Below, piece after piece: positions 1 to 11,212 of a stretch of DNA of 64,000 nucleotides. Below the pieces are notes generated by a model. It had not been told where the DNA came from, did not search any database, and was given only the letters and a program-made list of their open reading frames with translations. Both the position numbers and the translations under genes were made by a program. The stretch is from Mactra quadrangularis. Its lineage: Eukaryota > Mollusca > Bivalvia > Venerida > Mactridae. The number at the start of each line of letters is the position of its first letter. The stretch's first letter is position 1. Where the stretch lies: positions 14,878,190 to 14,942,189 of the forward strand of contig CM046301.1 of the NCBI GenBank assembly GCA_025267735.1, written 5' to 3'.

Positions 1-84
1 AACTCAAAAGATTCTATAACCAGTCTGTTATTGGACCAGTTGATCGAATTGTCTTCGGTATTGCAGAGCCCGAACCTTTAAATG
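1..84 (+). CDS. Possible 3' end of a protein-coding gene, partial
   Basis: Frame 1 is open from the first base to a TAA at 82-84 and reads as a plausible amphipathic C-terminus rich in Leu and Ser (ending ...SSVLQSPNL). An AATAAA follows at 136-141, as expected for a short 3' UTR. With only 27 residues visible, this could also be a chance open frame. I do not recognise a family. Confidence 0.25.
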
Positions 85-185
85 ACATTTTTTCCATTGA
101 CACAAGAGTAGTGACAATATATTTTCAATGAACGCAAATAAAAACAGTTCCGTATACACAATGTCAAGCTAAAAAATCCTAAGAG

Positions 186-470
186 TTTGGTCAGATTTGT
201 TTGTTTGTTTGTTGGGTTTAACGCCGTAGCAACACATTGTATAGGTCAGTCAACCTACTCACTCCTCCTGGAAAGGCTTAATCTCTGGATTAAGCTGTTA
301 ACCAACTGCTAAGCGCATACCTTCGTCAGTGACTGACAACTGCCCTACATAATTAAAAATCATTGGTAGGAGGAAGAATGGCCGTAGAAAGTAGAAATAT
401 TTTCATGACCAAGCAAACGAAAGTATGCCCCGCCCGGGAATCGAACCCACGACTCCTCGATCAGTTTGTT
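186..470 (-). mobile_element. tRNA-derived SINE, family A
   Basis: On the minus strand a tRNA-like head carries a Pol III B box (GGGTTCGATTCCC, complement of 431-443). A body follows that ends in a GTTTGTTT-type tail near 186. The same body occurs on the plus strand at 16141-16430, including the CAGTCACTGA segment and the tail beginning GGCATTAAACCCAAC, so this is a dispersed retroelement and not a tRNA gene. Confidence 0.75.
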
Positions 471-699
471 ATCGGATATTGTTCCAAATATTTTCATAAG
501 TAATGGACTTTGGTGCCAGTGGTATTGCCCAGCCGTATCTACAATTCTAATTTCTATGAACATGTTGCGGACTAGTAATACACACTGTTGTTTTAATAAC
601 ATCATTTCCAGTCCAGACAACGTGTTGCCATCAAAATTCTCTCCCTAATATCATGATTTATATACTTTATTTACATATTGGTATAGTTATATTCATTTA

Positions 700-2880
700 T
701 CATGTAAATTATACGTATGGAAAACTGATCAAATACAAATTCCAGTTTGTTAGGCTATATGCCTTCTCTCATCATTTCTCCCAAATGAACGATATAATAT
801 TGTTTTATAAGTATGCGTAGGCAAACTGACCTTAAACCAGTCTACTAAAGAACAAATTTATTCCTCATAATCATTCTAATATTGAATTATGACCTAAGCT
901 AGAATAAATTGTTACTGATTGATGCCAACTACATACGTTTGCCAGACTTTCGGTCATGTTTTACTTTCCGTTTTCCATGGCATGGAAGGAGGATACAATG
1001 TTTAAGGAAAAACTTAAATCGCTTTTTTTAAATTTCACTTTGAATATCAGTGTTCAGGCTCAGTGATACTTTAATAAAATTTTCATTTTACATAACGTTG
1101 TCGTGGCAACGGTATAAAATATGTCACAATCGAGACAACTATATACAAAAATATCATTTTAAGTTTACTTCATTGTATTCGCCAAACATAACACTTCAAC
1201 ATTTAATGGATTTGTTTTTTCTTTAACTAACAATTCTCTTTTCGTGACAGTAACTAAAAATATTTTCTTTGAATAAAAAGTTAGATTTTTTATTATTTAG
1301 AACATTTGTTTTTTGACCCATGGTATAATATATAATGTGTATATTTATTAAAGGACCATAGGGCCTCGATTTACTGTACATTTTTTGGAAATCGAGATCT
1401 AATACTTTTAGTATGATTAACTTAATGGCGTTCCTATATATATATATCCATAGGCGGCTGACAAGGTCCACATCCTCCTCGGCAAGCTAAAAAATCTAAT
1501 ATTACAAAGACTTTGGCAAAATTTTTCCAAAGCGTTTGAAGCTATAAATAGTAAGCCGACAAAATGTTTGGAAAATGTATTATTTCGCTGATGGCCATGT
1601 ACGTTTAAAATGCACAAACTTGAATTGTCAAACTCTTCATACTGTTGTCTTTACAATACAAAATGCTCATTCTCATTATACTGTGGTATATACAGTATCA
1701 ATCAGTTTAAACAATATAAAATGGTGTACAAATCTTGCAATTTCCATCAGATTCGAGTCCACGTCTAGGAATGTAAAATACTCTTTAGAATTTTAGCTAG
1801 ATCAATCCTTATAAGCCATCATACAGGTGGGTGACCTTGCCAGTAGCCCATAGTTTTATCCATGTTAGAAGATCGTTCGCTTTAGGAAGATAATATTTAC
1901 ATTTTCCAGACATTTGCAGAGAATTTCATACAAGTTGCTGTAAGTAACGCATGCTATCAGTGCTACACATCAAAGTCAAAATTCCCGATCACTTTTAGAA
2001 GCATATCTCAATTAGCATTAATTACCGATAGAAAACATGAAATCTCAAAGCGGAAATTTAACTATAATTTTAACATTTAACGAGCTAGTTTTGGTTGAAG
2101 ATGTAACTGTCCGCGACAGAGGCACGCACAAACGTCATTATATCGTTATTTCAGTTATAAGCTATCACCGAGACATACATCAGTCATTTAATATCACACC
2201 AGTGACATAATATAGATATTAGTACGTGTATGGTATCAGATATAATTATGTTATCGACGTTAAGTCATGTTATTCCTATTAAAAGACTTATTAACAATTT
2301 TGACGACGTCAAATTTAGACAGGTTTATTAATTATAAATCTAAATGTCAAAGACCTAAATGGAGCATCAAAATAACAGTGTTCTTCGAAAGTCTTTGGGC
2401 CCTTGTTGATAGCCCAAACAAAGCACATTGTCCGATTCAATGATTGTGGTCTGTACGTCGACTGAGCCAAATACTCATCTCTACATGCATGAACACAACT
2501 AGGAAATTAATCAATATAAGAACATGGCTTCTCGAGCAAAATTCATTGCATATTAAAGGGGGTAATTAAAAAACTGATATAACCGGTTGCATACAAGTTG
2601 TATGATTTTATCATAAATATATTTTGTTTGAAATTGCATTCATTTTAACCATGGAGCTCTTCCTGTTTCTGACAATACTATATGATTACTTTTTGATTTT
2701 TTGGTAGTTGAATACTGTTTTAACAAATAGTGTTTGTGGGTTTAAGGTACAGAAATATGTACGAAATATTGTATCCATTAATGCTGTTTCGAATGTCTCT
2801 AAATGAGACTTTGTTTACATAGAGGAATCAAGAAACATAAAATCAGTATTAATATTACTTAGTAAAGGAAATATTAATGG
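700..2880. other. AT-rich intergenic DNA without recognised genes
   Basis: I see only short ORFs in competing frames, no credible exon-intron chain and no clear inverted-repeat element. It separates the left-edge gene remnant from a LINE fragment. Confidence 0.5.
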
Positions 2881-3419
2881 GTGGCGAGACAAGGAAGAGT
2901 GCCATGTTCGTGCGACCACATGCACGACTCATGTAGGTTTGTTCATCTTCTCACGAAGACAAACAGAAAACAACACCGTAAGCACAACTGCCAGCAACTC
3001 AGGCAATACTATTATGTAAATCCAGAAACAGACCAAATTTATTACAATATCTTATATTGGTTGACTGAACTTAAAAATCTAAATAAAAACGTGAAATTAT
3101 CTGGTCCCCTAGCCATGGAGGAATAGAAGGGAATGAAATGGCTGATAAAACAGCAAAGCAAGAATCCCTAAATGGAGAATTTATTGACATAAAGCTAAGT
3201 GTCCAAGAAATGTACAATATAATAAAATCCAGATTTAAACATCAATTCAAAATTGTGCTCCAATCTGTTATCTCAGTACTGGTGTCCTTAATAGGAAACT
3301 TTTGTATAAGTTGTAAGAACTTATTTCCTAATCGAGCTAAAGTAAATAATTATAATCAAAACTTGCAATTATTTCTAATTGTAAACAATAAATGTGTATT
3401 GTTCCTTGAAGTAAAATGA
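2881..3419 (+). pseudogene. LINE (non-LTR retrotransposon) RNase H fragment
   Basis: From about 3100 the frame reads a WxPSHxGIEGNEMADKTAK block, the typical end of the RNase H domain in non-LTR retrotransposons, where the His and Asp of GNExAD belong to the catalytic centre. The upstream part, with KNLNKNVKL at 3072-3098, lies in another frame. A frameshift therefore separates the strand before the WxPSH motif from the motif itself. No reverse transcriptase is recognisable upstream, so the copy looks 5'-truncated and dead. Confidence 0.65.
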
Positions 3420-3585
3420 CTTATCTACACCTCGCAATGCCTTTATCAAGAGCGAGCAATTTCTTTCCAATGGCCTATATAAAGTTATACAATACCCTCC
3501 AAAAGTTCTTGGACAAATGAAATTTTAAGAACAAAATGATCTTGAAGCATATTGCAAGTAGTACAATAGGTTAAGTTGATTCATA

Positions 3586-3805
3586 TGCGGATCCATCGGG
3601 GGTCATAGGAATCCGGACCCGCCCCCCCCCGAAAATTCCAAAATATACCCGTCCATGAGTGTATTTTGTAAACTCTAAGCCATTTTAAGTGACATGGTTA
3701 TTAATATGTTGTATTATTCTGTAAACAGTGTATAATGTAGTTGTGGTGCGAAAGTTTGGACCTCCTCTAGAAAAGTTTGGACCCCTCATAGAAAAAATCC
3801 CTGTG
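3586..3805. mobile_element. Decayed MITE with GCGGATCC ends (same family as 6767-7046)
   Basis: The interior matches 6767-7046: CCGTCCATGAGTGTATTT, then ATTATTCTGTAAA, then GTGCGAAAGTTTGGACC repeated with a second GTTTGGACCCC. The left end is GCGGATCCA. The right end is eroded compared with the intact copy. Confidence 0.6.
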
Positions 3806-3829
3806 ATTCCTGTAGCACAGTATGAATCA

Positions 3830-5290
3830 TATGAGGATCAGCTAATAAATACTGGTTTTGAAATTTTCTCAGATGACTCTTTGTTTCTTTTTTTCATTGA
3901 GTAATACCACCTTCACATACACTGATGTTTCTTACGAGTCCTTACGGATTGCCTATTTGTAGACAATCGCTAATATCCGTAACTCATTCGTTGAAATCCG
4001 TCAATAACTCGCCACAATCCACAGACACTGCAAGTGGGCTAAGAATCTGTGTTAAGAATCTGTTTTACGAATTCGTGCCCACGTAAGCATTCTTAAGATG
4101 AATCCGTAAATGTAAAGGTAGCTTGAATGTGAATCAGTTTATCGTAAAAAACAATATTTTTCCATGGACTTTTGAGTGGCACTGTGTGTATAGATAATTA
4201 CGATATGCGATTATACATGTTTTGTTAAAACATTCATGTTTCTAAAATAGGTTGGCATCGACTTAAGGCTCGCATTAATTTGATTTATATAAATTGATGT
4301 GAATACGTCCAACAATTCATTATCCACCTACTGTAAGACAAACTGGCTCTAAAAACTCCTTAAGGAAATTAGTTTCAATTCGCTTCAATTCGCATATTAC
4401 ATAATTCATTGTATGAATAATACAAAGTATCATTAACGCAAACATTTATCAATAAGTATCTCTATCTTAAAACTAAGTTAGCTAAATACTGATTATATTA
4501 ACAAACTCTCACGAGAAAATATGAGAGTATACGAGAATTCCCACGTGAGCCATCTTGGAACCGTATTCCAAATTAATGTACGGTGTATATAATTAAAAGC
4601 AATATTTGTCTATGTTGTTTATGTTGTTTTGATCAGTATGCTATAATTCTAGGGTAAATATGGATTTTACTTTGAAGTAGACATAAAAGTATACATTAAT
4701 TTCGACAGCTGCTTTTTCAACATTTCAGTTCTTTAAACGAAGTGCACGTATGTGGCATTTTTCATCAGTTATACAGTTATATCAATTAATAACTGGACTT
4801 AATGATATATTTGGGTACCATGATGATGTATAAAGTCGCTTGATCTTTAGAATGTAAACAAACTCTTGCTTTTTTATTGAAATCTTACAGCAACCATGAA
4901 AAATAGAAAATATTCAAATACATGTAGTTCATAAAATAACTATGCATTATATTAAAGTGCCAGAAATTGTATATTTTAGTCAATGAATTCACGATAATTC
5001 CTGATTCTGACACTCTGCACAATTTATTTTTGCATAGTTTATTGTTCGATTCAATTTTTGTGCGGAGGATTTGAAGCTAGCGATTAATATTCACAGAAGC
5101 AATTGTAGTTATGTATAATGTTGTACATATAGTTATCTTCGTTCAATTATTTGTCTAGAAAGAGAAATCGGTGAAAAGAATACAAGTAACTCTACTTGTT
5201 TACCTTATAAGTAATTGTTGTCGATCACGTGACTATAGACCTTGTATATGTTGCTAGCTATAATTTATGTTAATCAGTTTTGTTTGTTTA
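3830..5290. other. Intergenic DNA upstream of the peptide gene
   Basis: No supported coding exon. The region precedes the first visible exon of the 8-cysteine peptide gene and probably contains its promoter and a non-coding first exon, but I cannot point to either. A splice acceptor (TATATTTCAG) at 5289-5298 shows that at least one more 5' exon lies upstream. Confidence 0.4.
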
Positions 5291-5333
5291 TATTTCAGGC
5301 CTAAAAGAGACGGAGAGACAGAAAACATCAACT

Positions 5334-6447
5334 ATGCAGGTAGGTCCCACCATACGTATGTATGTATTTAAGAAGTTATCGCGAAAAGTTATAACGCGGT
5401 CAAAAGTCAGCTTCCATATACATGTTCAGTCGACTTTACATTATATACGGTAACCACTGATCATTGAAATCACTTTCAGGCAGGTGATACCTCATAGTAC
5501 CCAAATGCAAATAAATAGATTGGATAACTACAAATAAATTTCGTGCTCAAGGGAAATTAGCAGTGCCTCTAAGGGGTTCAATCCGGGACCTCTCGATCTC
5601 TAAGCACTCGTTTCACCAGGTGGTGCTTTGTTTTGATCTTACGAGCACATATCGGGGGCACGTCCAAACGCATCGCTGGTATCTTATACGGGGTAAATTT
5701 GTTTGTGTATTCGTGGCTAAGACTCGAGGGATCGCACCCATGAGTGTAGCTGGCTTTAGAACATATTTCACTTCAGAAAACTCGGCTTGTCTCAGTGACC
5801 TTTTTGGAGCTAAGGGGAGCAAAAAGTACCCTAGCGTTGTCGTGATGACCAGGAATTGAGCTAAAAGGTAATAATGTATGTTTCTTGCAGCCAATAATCC
5901 ATGATACAATTTGGTAAAATTGCATCTCTGTTGCACAAATATTGACAAATAGTGTTTTAAAAATACCTCAATGCATAAAAGTGTCAAAAAAATCAATAGC
6001 TAGTGTGCCAAATCAGAACACCCAATAGATTCATGATACAAGTTTACAAGTTTATTCATATAAACACCGGAAGGTCTTAGACCCAAGCGGCAAAAACAAG
6101 TACAATGACATTCATGTATGTATGATTAAGTTACTTACAATAAAAATGCATTTTTCTTGTTTCAGGTTCCAGTTATTTTTGCTGCGATTGTTATAAGCTC
6201 GTGTTTGGTGGTAAAAACGGTGGATTCAAAAGTGTTGTTTGATTACGCATGTGACCCGAGAACTTCCGAAGTCACGTGTTTATTAGGTTGTTTGGGATGT
6301 TTTGAGTATTACGGAGGTCACATGTACAATATGGCAGCTTGCTGCCAGGAATGCAAGGACCAACAAGCTGAATTAATCGATGACGGTCCGGATAAATGTT
6401 CACAAAGATTCATCAAAGGATCCTGGATGCGTAGATTCGGAAAATGA
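5334..6447 (+). CDS. Secreted 8-cysteine peptide, eclosion-hormone-like, with RFamide-type C-terminus
   Basis: Two coding exons: 5334-5339 (ATG CAG, then GTAGGT) and 6166-6447 after TTGTTTCAG. They give a 95-residue precursor. Residues 3-23 are a hydrophobic signal peptide (VPVIFAAIVI...). The mature part has eight cysteines spaced C-x8-C-x3-C-x2-C-x13-CC-x2-C-x14-C. Leaving out the first cysteine and the second of the CC pair gives C-x3-C-x2-C-x13-C-x3-C-x14-C, close to arthropod eclosion hormone (C-x3-C-x2-C-x12-C-x3-C-x10-C). The last nine residues are GSWMRRFGK before the stop. Glycine followed by a basic residue is an amidation signal, predicting an ...RRF-amide end. AATAAA follows at about 6613. 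The hormone role is inference; another secreted cysteine-rich peptide is possible. An 826-bp intron splits the signal peptide after residue 2, a common arrangement for small secreted proteins. Confidence 0.7.
5555..5640 (-). mobile_element. tRNA-like SINE head in the peptide-gene intron
   Basis: The minus strand shows a B-box-like GGATTGAACCC preceded by a tRNA-like stretch ending in GTGAAACGAGTGC. No second copy was found in the window, so the family and the 3' limit are unknown. Confidence 0.35.
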
Positions 6448-6766
6448 TCAAAATGAGTAGGAAATCAACCATATTGTCTTGATTAAAATACGCGCCTGTG
6501 TTTATATGACTATCTGTCCAATGAAGGAAATGAAACAGAACTATTTTACTTGAAAATTAGTTCTTCGACCATCTATCTCTACCAGTGTTTTATTAAGTTT
6601 GATTATAAGATAAAATAAAACCAGGAATTACCAACACTGAAATTTTATATATTATAATTATGTATGTAAAATAAAAAAACAAAATTGTGAAATAGAATAA
6701 AATTATGTAAATTAAACGATAATACAAAATTGTTTTTGTTTTTGCTTTATTTCACAGTGGGGTGCA

Positions 6767-7046
6767 TAGGCGGATCTAGCGGGGGGGGGGGGGGGGTCAG
6801 GGGGTCCCCCCCTAGAATTTCCAAATGTACCTGTCCATTAGTGTATTTCTTGACTGTAAGTCATTTTTAAGTAGCATGAAACAAATTTTCTCGGTGCTTA
6901 ACATAGATTTAATGGTTATGTAGTTTTTATTATTAATATGTTGCATTATTCTGCAAAATGTGTATAATGTGGTTGTGGTTCGAAAGTTTGGACCCCCCTA
7001 GAAAAAGTTCGGACCCCCCTTGAAAAAAAATCCTGGATCCGCCCCT
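6767..7046. mobile_element. hAT-type MITE with GGCGGATC ends and poly-G tract
   Basis: The left end is TAGGCGGATC and the right end is GGATCCGCCCCT, inverted to each other. Flanks are GGGGTGCA (6759-6766) and GGGGTGTA (7047-7054), an 8-bp target duplication with one mismatch, as expected for hAT. A run of about 16 G lies just inside the left end. It lies downstream of the peptide gene and is the better of two copies in the window. Confidence 0.75.
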
Positions 7047-8217
7047 GGGGTGTAATAATTATAATAAACACAATCATGTTTGTTTCGTTTACATTTACGT
7101 CTCCTGAATATATGGTTACAGCTAATAAAAAATATACATAGTTGATACTCGTAGATACATAGTTGAATGTTCGATTACACGGCGGACACAGCCCTGATAA
7201 ACTGATAAAACAGGAAAACTTGTGACGTACTTCTTGCAGGGAGATTAAAATTACCACATAAAGAGAGCAATTTTAACAGTCTTAATTTACCCATAGCAAT
7301 TTATTTGCTTATTACCATAGGAAACCACTTTCAGATATATCCGTGTAGGTTTTGACAAAATAAGTAAAGAAGGCATGGCTGTTGATAAGTCTCATCAAAC
7401 ATAACAGCAAACAGCAACTCATGCTCTACCCTACACATAACGTATCAACCTCTACGTAATTCACACATATTGTATCCTTCGGATCATCTCGACCATTTAT
7501 TATTAAAACATTAAATAACTAATGGGTTCTGAATGATATTTAATCTCTTCTGTTTATCGCATGGAAATAGCTGGAACCCAATTTTACATTATACTCGGCC
7601 TACAGTCTATACGTAGGGGTCAATTTTTTCTCAAGGTAAGAAAAAATAAACACTTCAAAATTAGAGCTTGATACAGAACTGAAGATTGACATTGGGCATA
7701 GTAGCACAAGTTTATTAGTAGGGCGAGTGCGAGGGAATAGAGAGGTTACGAATTCGATTCCAACAGGGACTGTACGTGCGTATTACCTTCATCAAGAAAT
7801 GTACCTGTGGTTGCTTTTTTACCTATATGACTGTGTGAATGGGAACTGTAAGAGCTTTCTACTTGAAGATCATATCGCTGATCGGAGATTTACGTACTAG
7901 AGATGGGCTTGCATAGAAACCGGCCCGGAAGGAACCCCGTCCGAAAAAAATAAGAATCATATTGAATACTACTCAGAATGATCGAGGGAAGCAAAGTAGT
8001 AAGCAGACTCATTTGGCAAGGGGGAGAATTACCACTCTAAAGAATCGCCACCATTTAGACTGTGTGTTAAACTCACGTAAGGATAAAACATTGAAAAAAA
8101 ATGCTCATCAACTCCATAAAAATCAAACTGAAGCACTTGGACGGTACGTCATCGACAGCTCCATGAAAACCTTTAGCCTTCATACAAAGTTAAAACAATT
8201 TCTAATTTACTTGATAA

Positions 8218-8322
8218 CACGTGACTATGATATCACAAATGCTACGATTTGAAGAAAAAAACAAAGAAAATCTGCTTGACTCAGAGTTTTTGTAGCATTT
8301 GTGATGTCATAATCACGAGATA
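8218..8322. repeat. Inverted repeat (hairpin of about 105 bp)
   Basis: The arm at 8222-8246 (GTGACTATGATATCACAAATGC, part) is the imperfect complement of 8293-8318 (GCATTTGTGATGTCATAATCAC, part). About 45 bp separate the arms. This fits a small foldback MITE; flanking duplications are not obvious. Confidence 0.5.
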
Positions 8323-10672
8323 TTGTCACCTTGACCTAAGTGTAGTCAAGAGGCCTAATCTTGTTTATTATGTTACTAATGGAAAACCTCGGCGTTTCCA
8401 TGGCAATCTGACTATAGAGAAAAGCCGAGATCAACCGAATTGTGTTCGTCAATATGATTACGACATTCAAATTTTGTTAATTTAGAAAAAAACTCGTAAG
8501 TGCGAATGCGCGATTGAAGGTCATTTACAAGGAGACAAATATATCTGTACTTTTTATATAGAAAATGCATGTTTCAGAAATCAAAACAACTTTTTTAAGA
8601 TTCAAGAGTAACCTTGCCTACAAAATTAATTTTAATCACAGCAATAGAAAAAAAACACGAAAATAACAGGACTTACGTCAGTATTTTGAACTGCTTAATG
8701 AACGAGATAGCGTATTTTAAGACATGGCTTTTCATTTCATGATACGTTCATTGGTTTGTATTGTGTTAATTTTACAAATCGTTGTTTTTTATACATTTTT
8801 TCCTCAAATTTTCCTAAGGATTCGTAATGGCAAAAGCTTAATGACTTCATTTTTTTAACCTAATCTTATTACTGTGTCCAAAATAGCTGATATTTGTCAT
8901 TAATCTCTCTTAAATATCCAGACTCATTTACAACAAAGAATTTCGTTATTGATGAAATAAATAATACTGTTTATAACCTTAGTTTTATTGTTCTGTGTCC
9001 AAAGTTTCAAAAGTTTTATCCTAAAGCCAAAAGGTGTGTCCTAAAGTGCTCAAGTTTGTTCAGTTGACAAACGAAATTTCAGGAGATAAAATTTAATGAC
9101 ATTTAGGGCCTATCAAGTTGACCATTGACGTAATGGTTGGGATCCGACTGGCATGAGGAAGGTCCTAAGTTCGAGGCCAGTTCGGTTTCGGTTAACATGT
9201 TTGTTTCTGCATGGGGTTTCCCCATGTTTTGTAGTAGACTGTGGCAAATCCTCATTAAAATTTGTCGCGGACGATTACATTCGGCTGTGCGTGCGCATTC
9301 AAGGGGATAATTACTACTGCAATTAATGTAGTCCGCATTACGCGTTAACAAGCTGACGATAAGATGTTTGTATATAACTAATATGTCTTAAATAAGATGA
9401 AGGTCCATAGTATCGCTTCCGTTAGTTGTATAAGCCATGCATACATGTATATTACATCGAATCCCCATGTCCTACAGCGCTAATAGCACTTTGATTTTGT
9501 TTGCCTCAATCACACTGAGTCATGAATCTGTTCAGGATCGGCATAAATAAGCATCTAAATTTCAAGGTACAGTAGAGTGATAACTTGACATTGTGCAGAT
9601 AAAGTTTCCTATTGTAGAACTTACTATCTTTGTCATTCCCCAAGTTCTTCCGCTCTGCTACAAGATTGTGTGAATGACAATCAAACAACAGCTCCAAATG
9701 CTGATGTCTTCAAGCAGGGGCAGATTCAGATGTAAACCACTACAATGTTCACTGTACATAGTCTTACAAGGTTTTAACTATTTGCGCCACACCGCGGCTT
9801 TTACCTTTCATTACTTGAACGATGTCCAATGTTCTAGAAAGGGATTTTGCTCAGTGATTGGAAGAAGAAAGCACTACCTTTATAGACTTCGATGAGAAGA
9901 CAAATGTAGAAAATTGAAATTTAGGGTACAGGTGAGTTTATCCCACGATTTGACATTTCTTCATGGTCAATTTTAGAGGACAGTACAATTATTAATAATA
10001 TAATTATTGTCCATTTTACATTGAAAGAAAATCAAATATATGCAACAACTTTTCTAACTCTACATTTTTAAATACCTAATATTTCTTTACGTCTAGTTGT
10101 AATATTTAAACATAGAACACTTTCAAATTGCTATAAGCAACACAGAAATTGTTATTAAAATTGATAGTGAAACACGTATGTGCTAGATTCGCTAGATCCA
10201 TGAAGTACGTGCATTTCGTGTGTTTGTCTGACAATTGCAACCAACGAGTAGAATACTTACAGCACTACACATATATGGTCTGTAAGTATAGATATGTTCG
10301 GAAAACACTTTACTTCAAACTACGATGCTATAGGTATGGTGGTGAAGCCAGTAGAAGGTAGAGGGCGTGCTGTAAGCACAGGGTGGACACACATGTTATC
10401 AAATTCGAAGTTGCAGACATCACACCATGACATTACAAATACATTAAATACATTCGAATAGATTTAGAATAGAATTTGGCAGTAACTACAGAAATGTTTT
10501 AATACAGAGAGATATAGTTTATTTCCAATACATGAATGAAAGTGGAAATTAGGTTGACATAGCTAGCATGTTATGCGCATAATGATCATAAATAAATAAA
10601 TAGCTTACACAAATCAAATTAAATGTAACCAACTTTTAACAGGTATATATTACTATAACTATGACTATATAA

Positions 10673-10708
10673 TAAAGAAAGAAAGGAAGAAAGAACGAAC
10701 GAAAGAAA
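10673..10708. repeat. GAAA/GAAC purine microsatellite
   Basis: An imperfect tetranucleotide run of GAAA, GGAA and GAAC units on the plus strand. Confidence 0.8.
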
Positions 10709-11168
10709 ATACATGTATCATGGTGTATCATGGACAAAATAATTACCCAATAATAGTTGTGGAGTTCGAAAGTATAAGTTAAGTATACATGTATGTCCCG
10801 ATAAGGGTCTCTATAACTGCAGTAGTAACTCGTAAGATAATTTTATACATAAAAATGTGCCAAGAGAAGCAGGCTTGTCCAGGAATCGTTTCAAAATGAA
10901 AGGACTGGCCTGCCGCGACATGCCTATTGATATGCTGCGTTCGGCACTAAATACCGGAAAAAACGGTACCGTGTGAACTTTAATCTTGACATCGCGAAAA
11001 TATGTTACATTTTTAGTTTTTACTCGTAAATGGCTAATTTAGAACTTAACATACTAATGTTAGTTTAAAATTTTTAAATGCAGATATAATAGACGGTAAA
11101 AATTCTTAATTCATTGATAATTATAGAAATTAACTTCGACTCTCCAAAGCGGAGGAAGAAAAAATTTC

Positions 11169-11177
11169 TCACATGAC
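11169..11177. promoter_or_regulatory. CLEAR/M-box-like E-box upstream of V-ATPase D
   Basis: TCACATGAC lies 36 bp before the ATP6V1D start codon. It resembles the TFEB/MITF binding core (CLEAR GTCACGTGAC, M-box TCACATGA). V-ATPase genes are known vertebrate targets of that network. Function here is inferred from sequence and position only. Confidence 0.35.
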
Positions 11178-11212
11178 ATTGATTTCCGTTTCCGGCTTTC
11201 ACAAACGTCAAA

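Larger units (their letters stand above)
7060..11140. other. Repeat-rich intergenic region
   Basis: No credible gene. It holds tRNA-like SINE heads at about 7705-7775 and 9112-9190 (plus-strand B boxes GAATTCGATTCC and AGTTCGAGGCC), a hairpin at 8218-8322 and a (GAAA)n-like microsatellite at 10673-10708. The remaining ORFs are short and unsupported. Confidence 0.5.

Noticed and set aside
5613..5996. 127-codon minus-strand ORF and an overlapping 98-codon plus-strand ORF
   Set aside because: Both fall in the peptide-gene intron over SINE-like DNA and show no protein family features.
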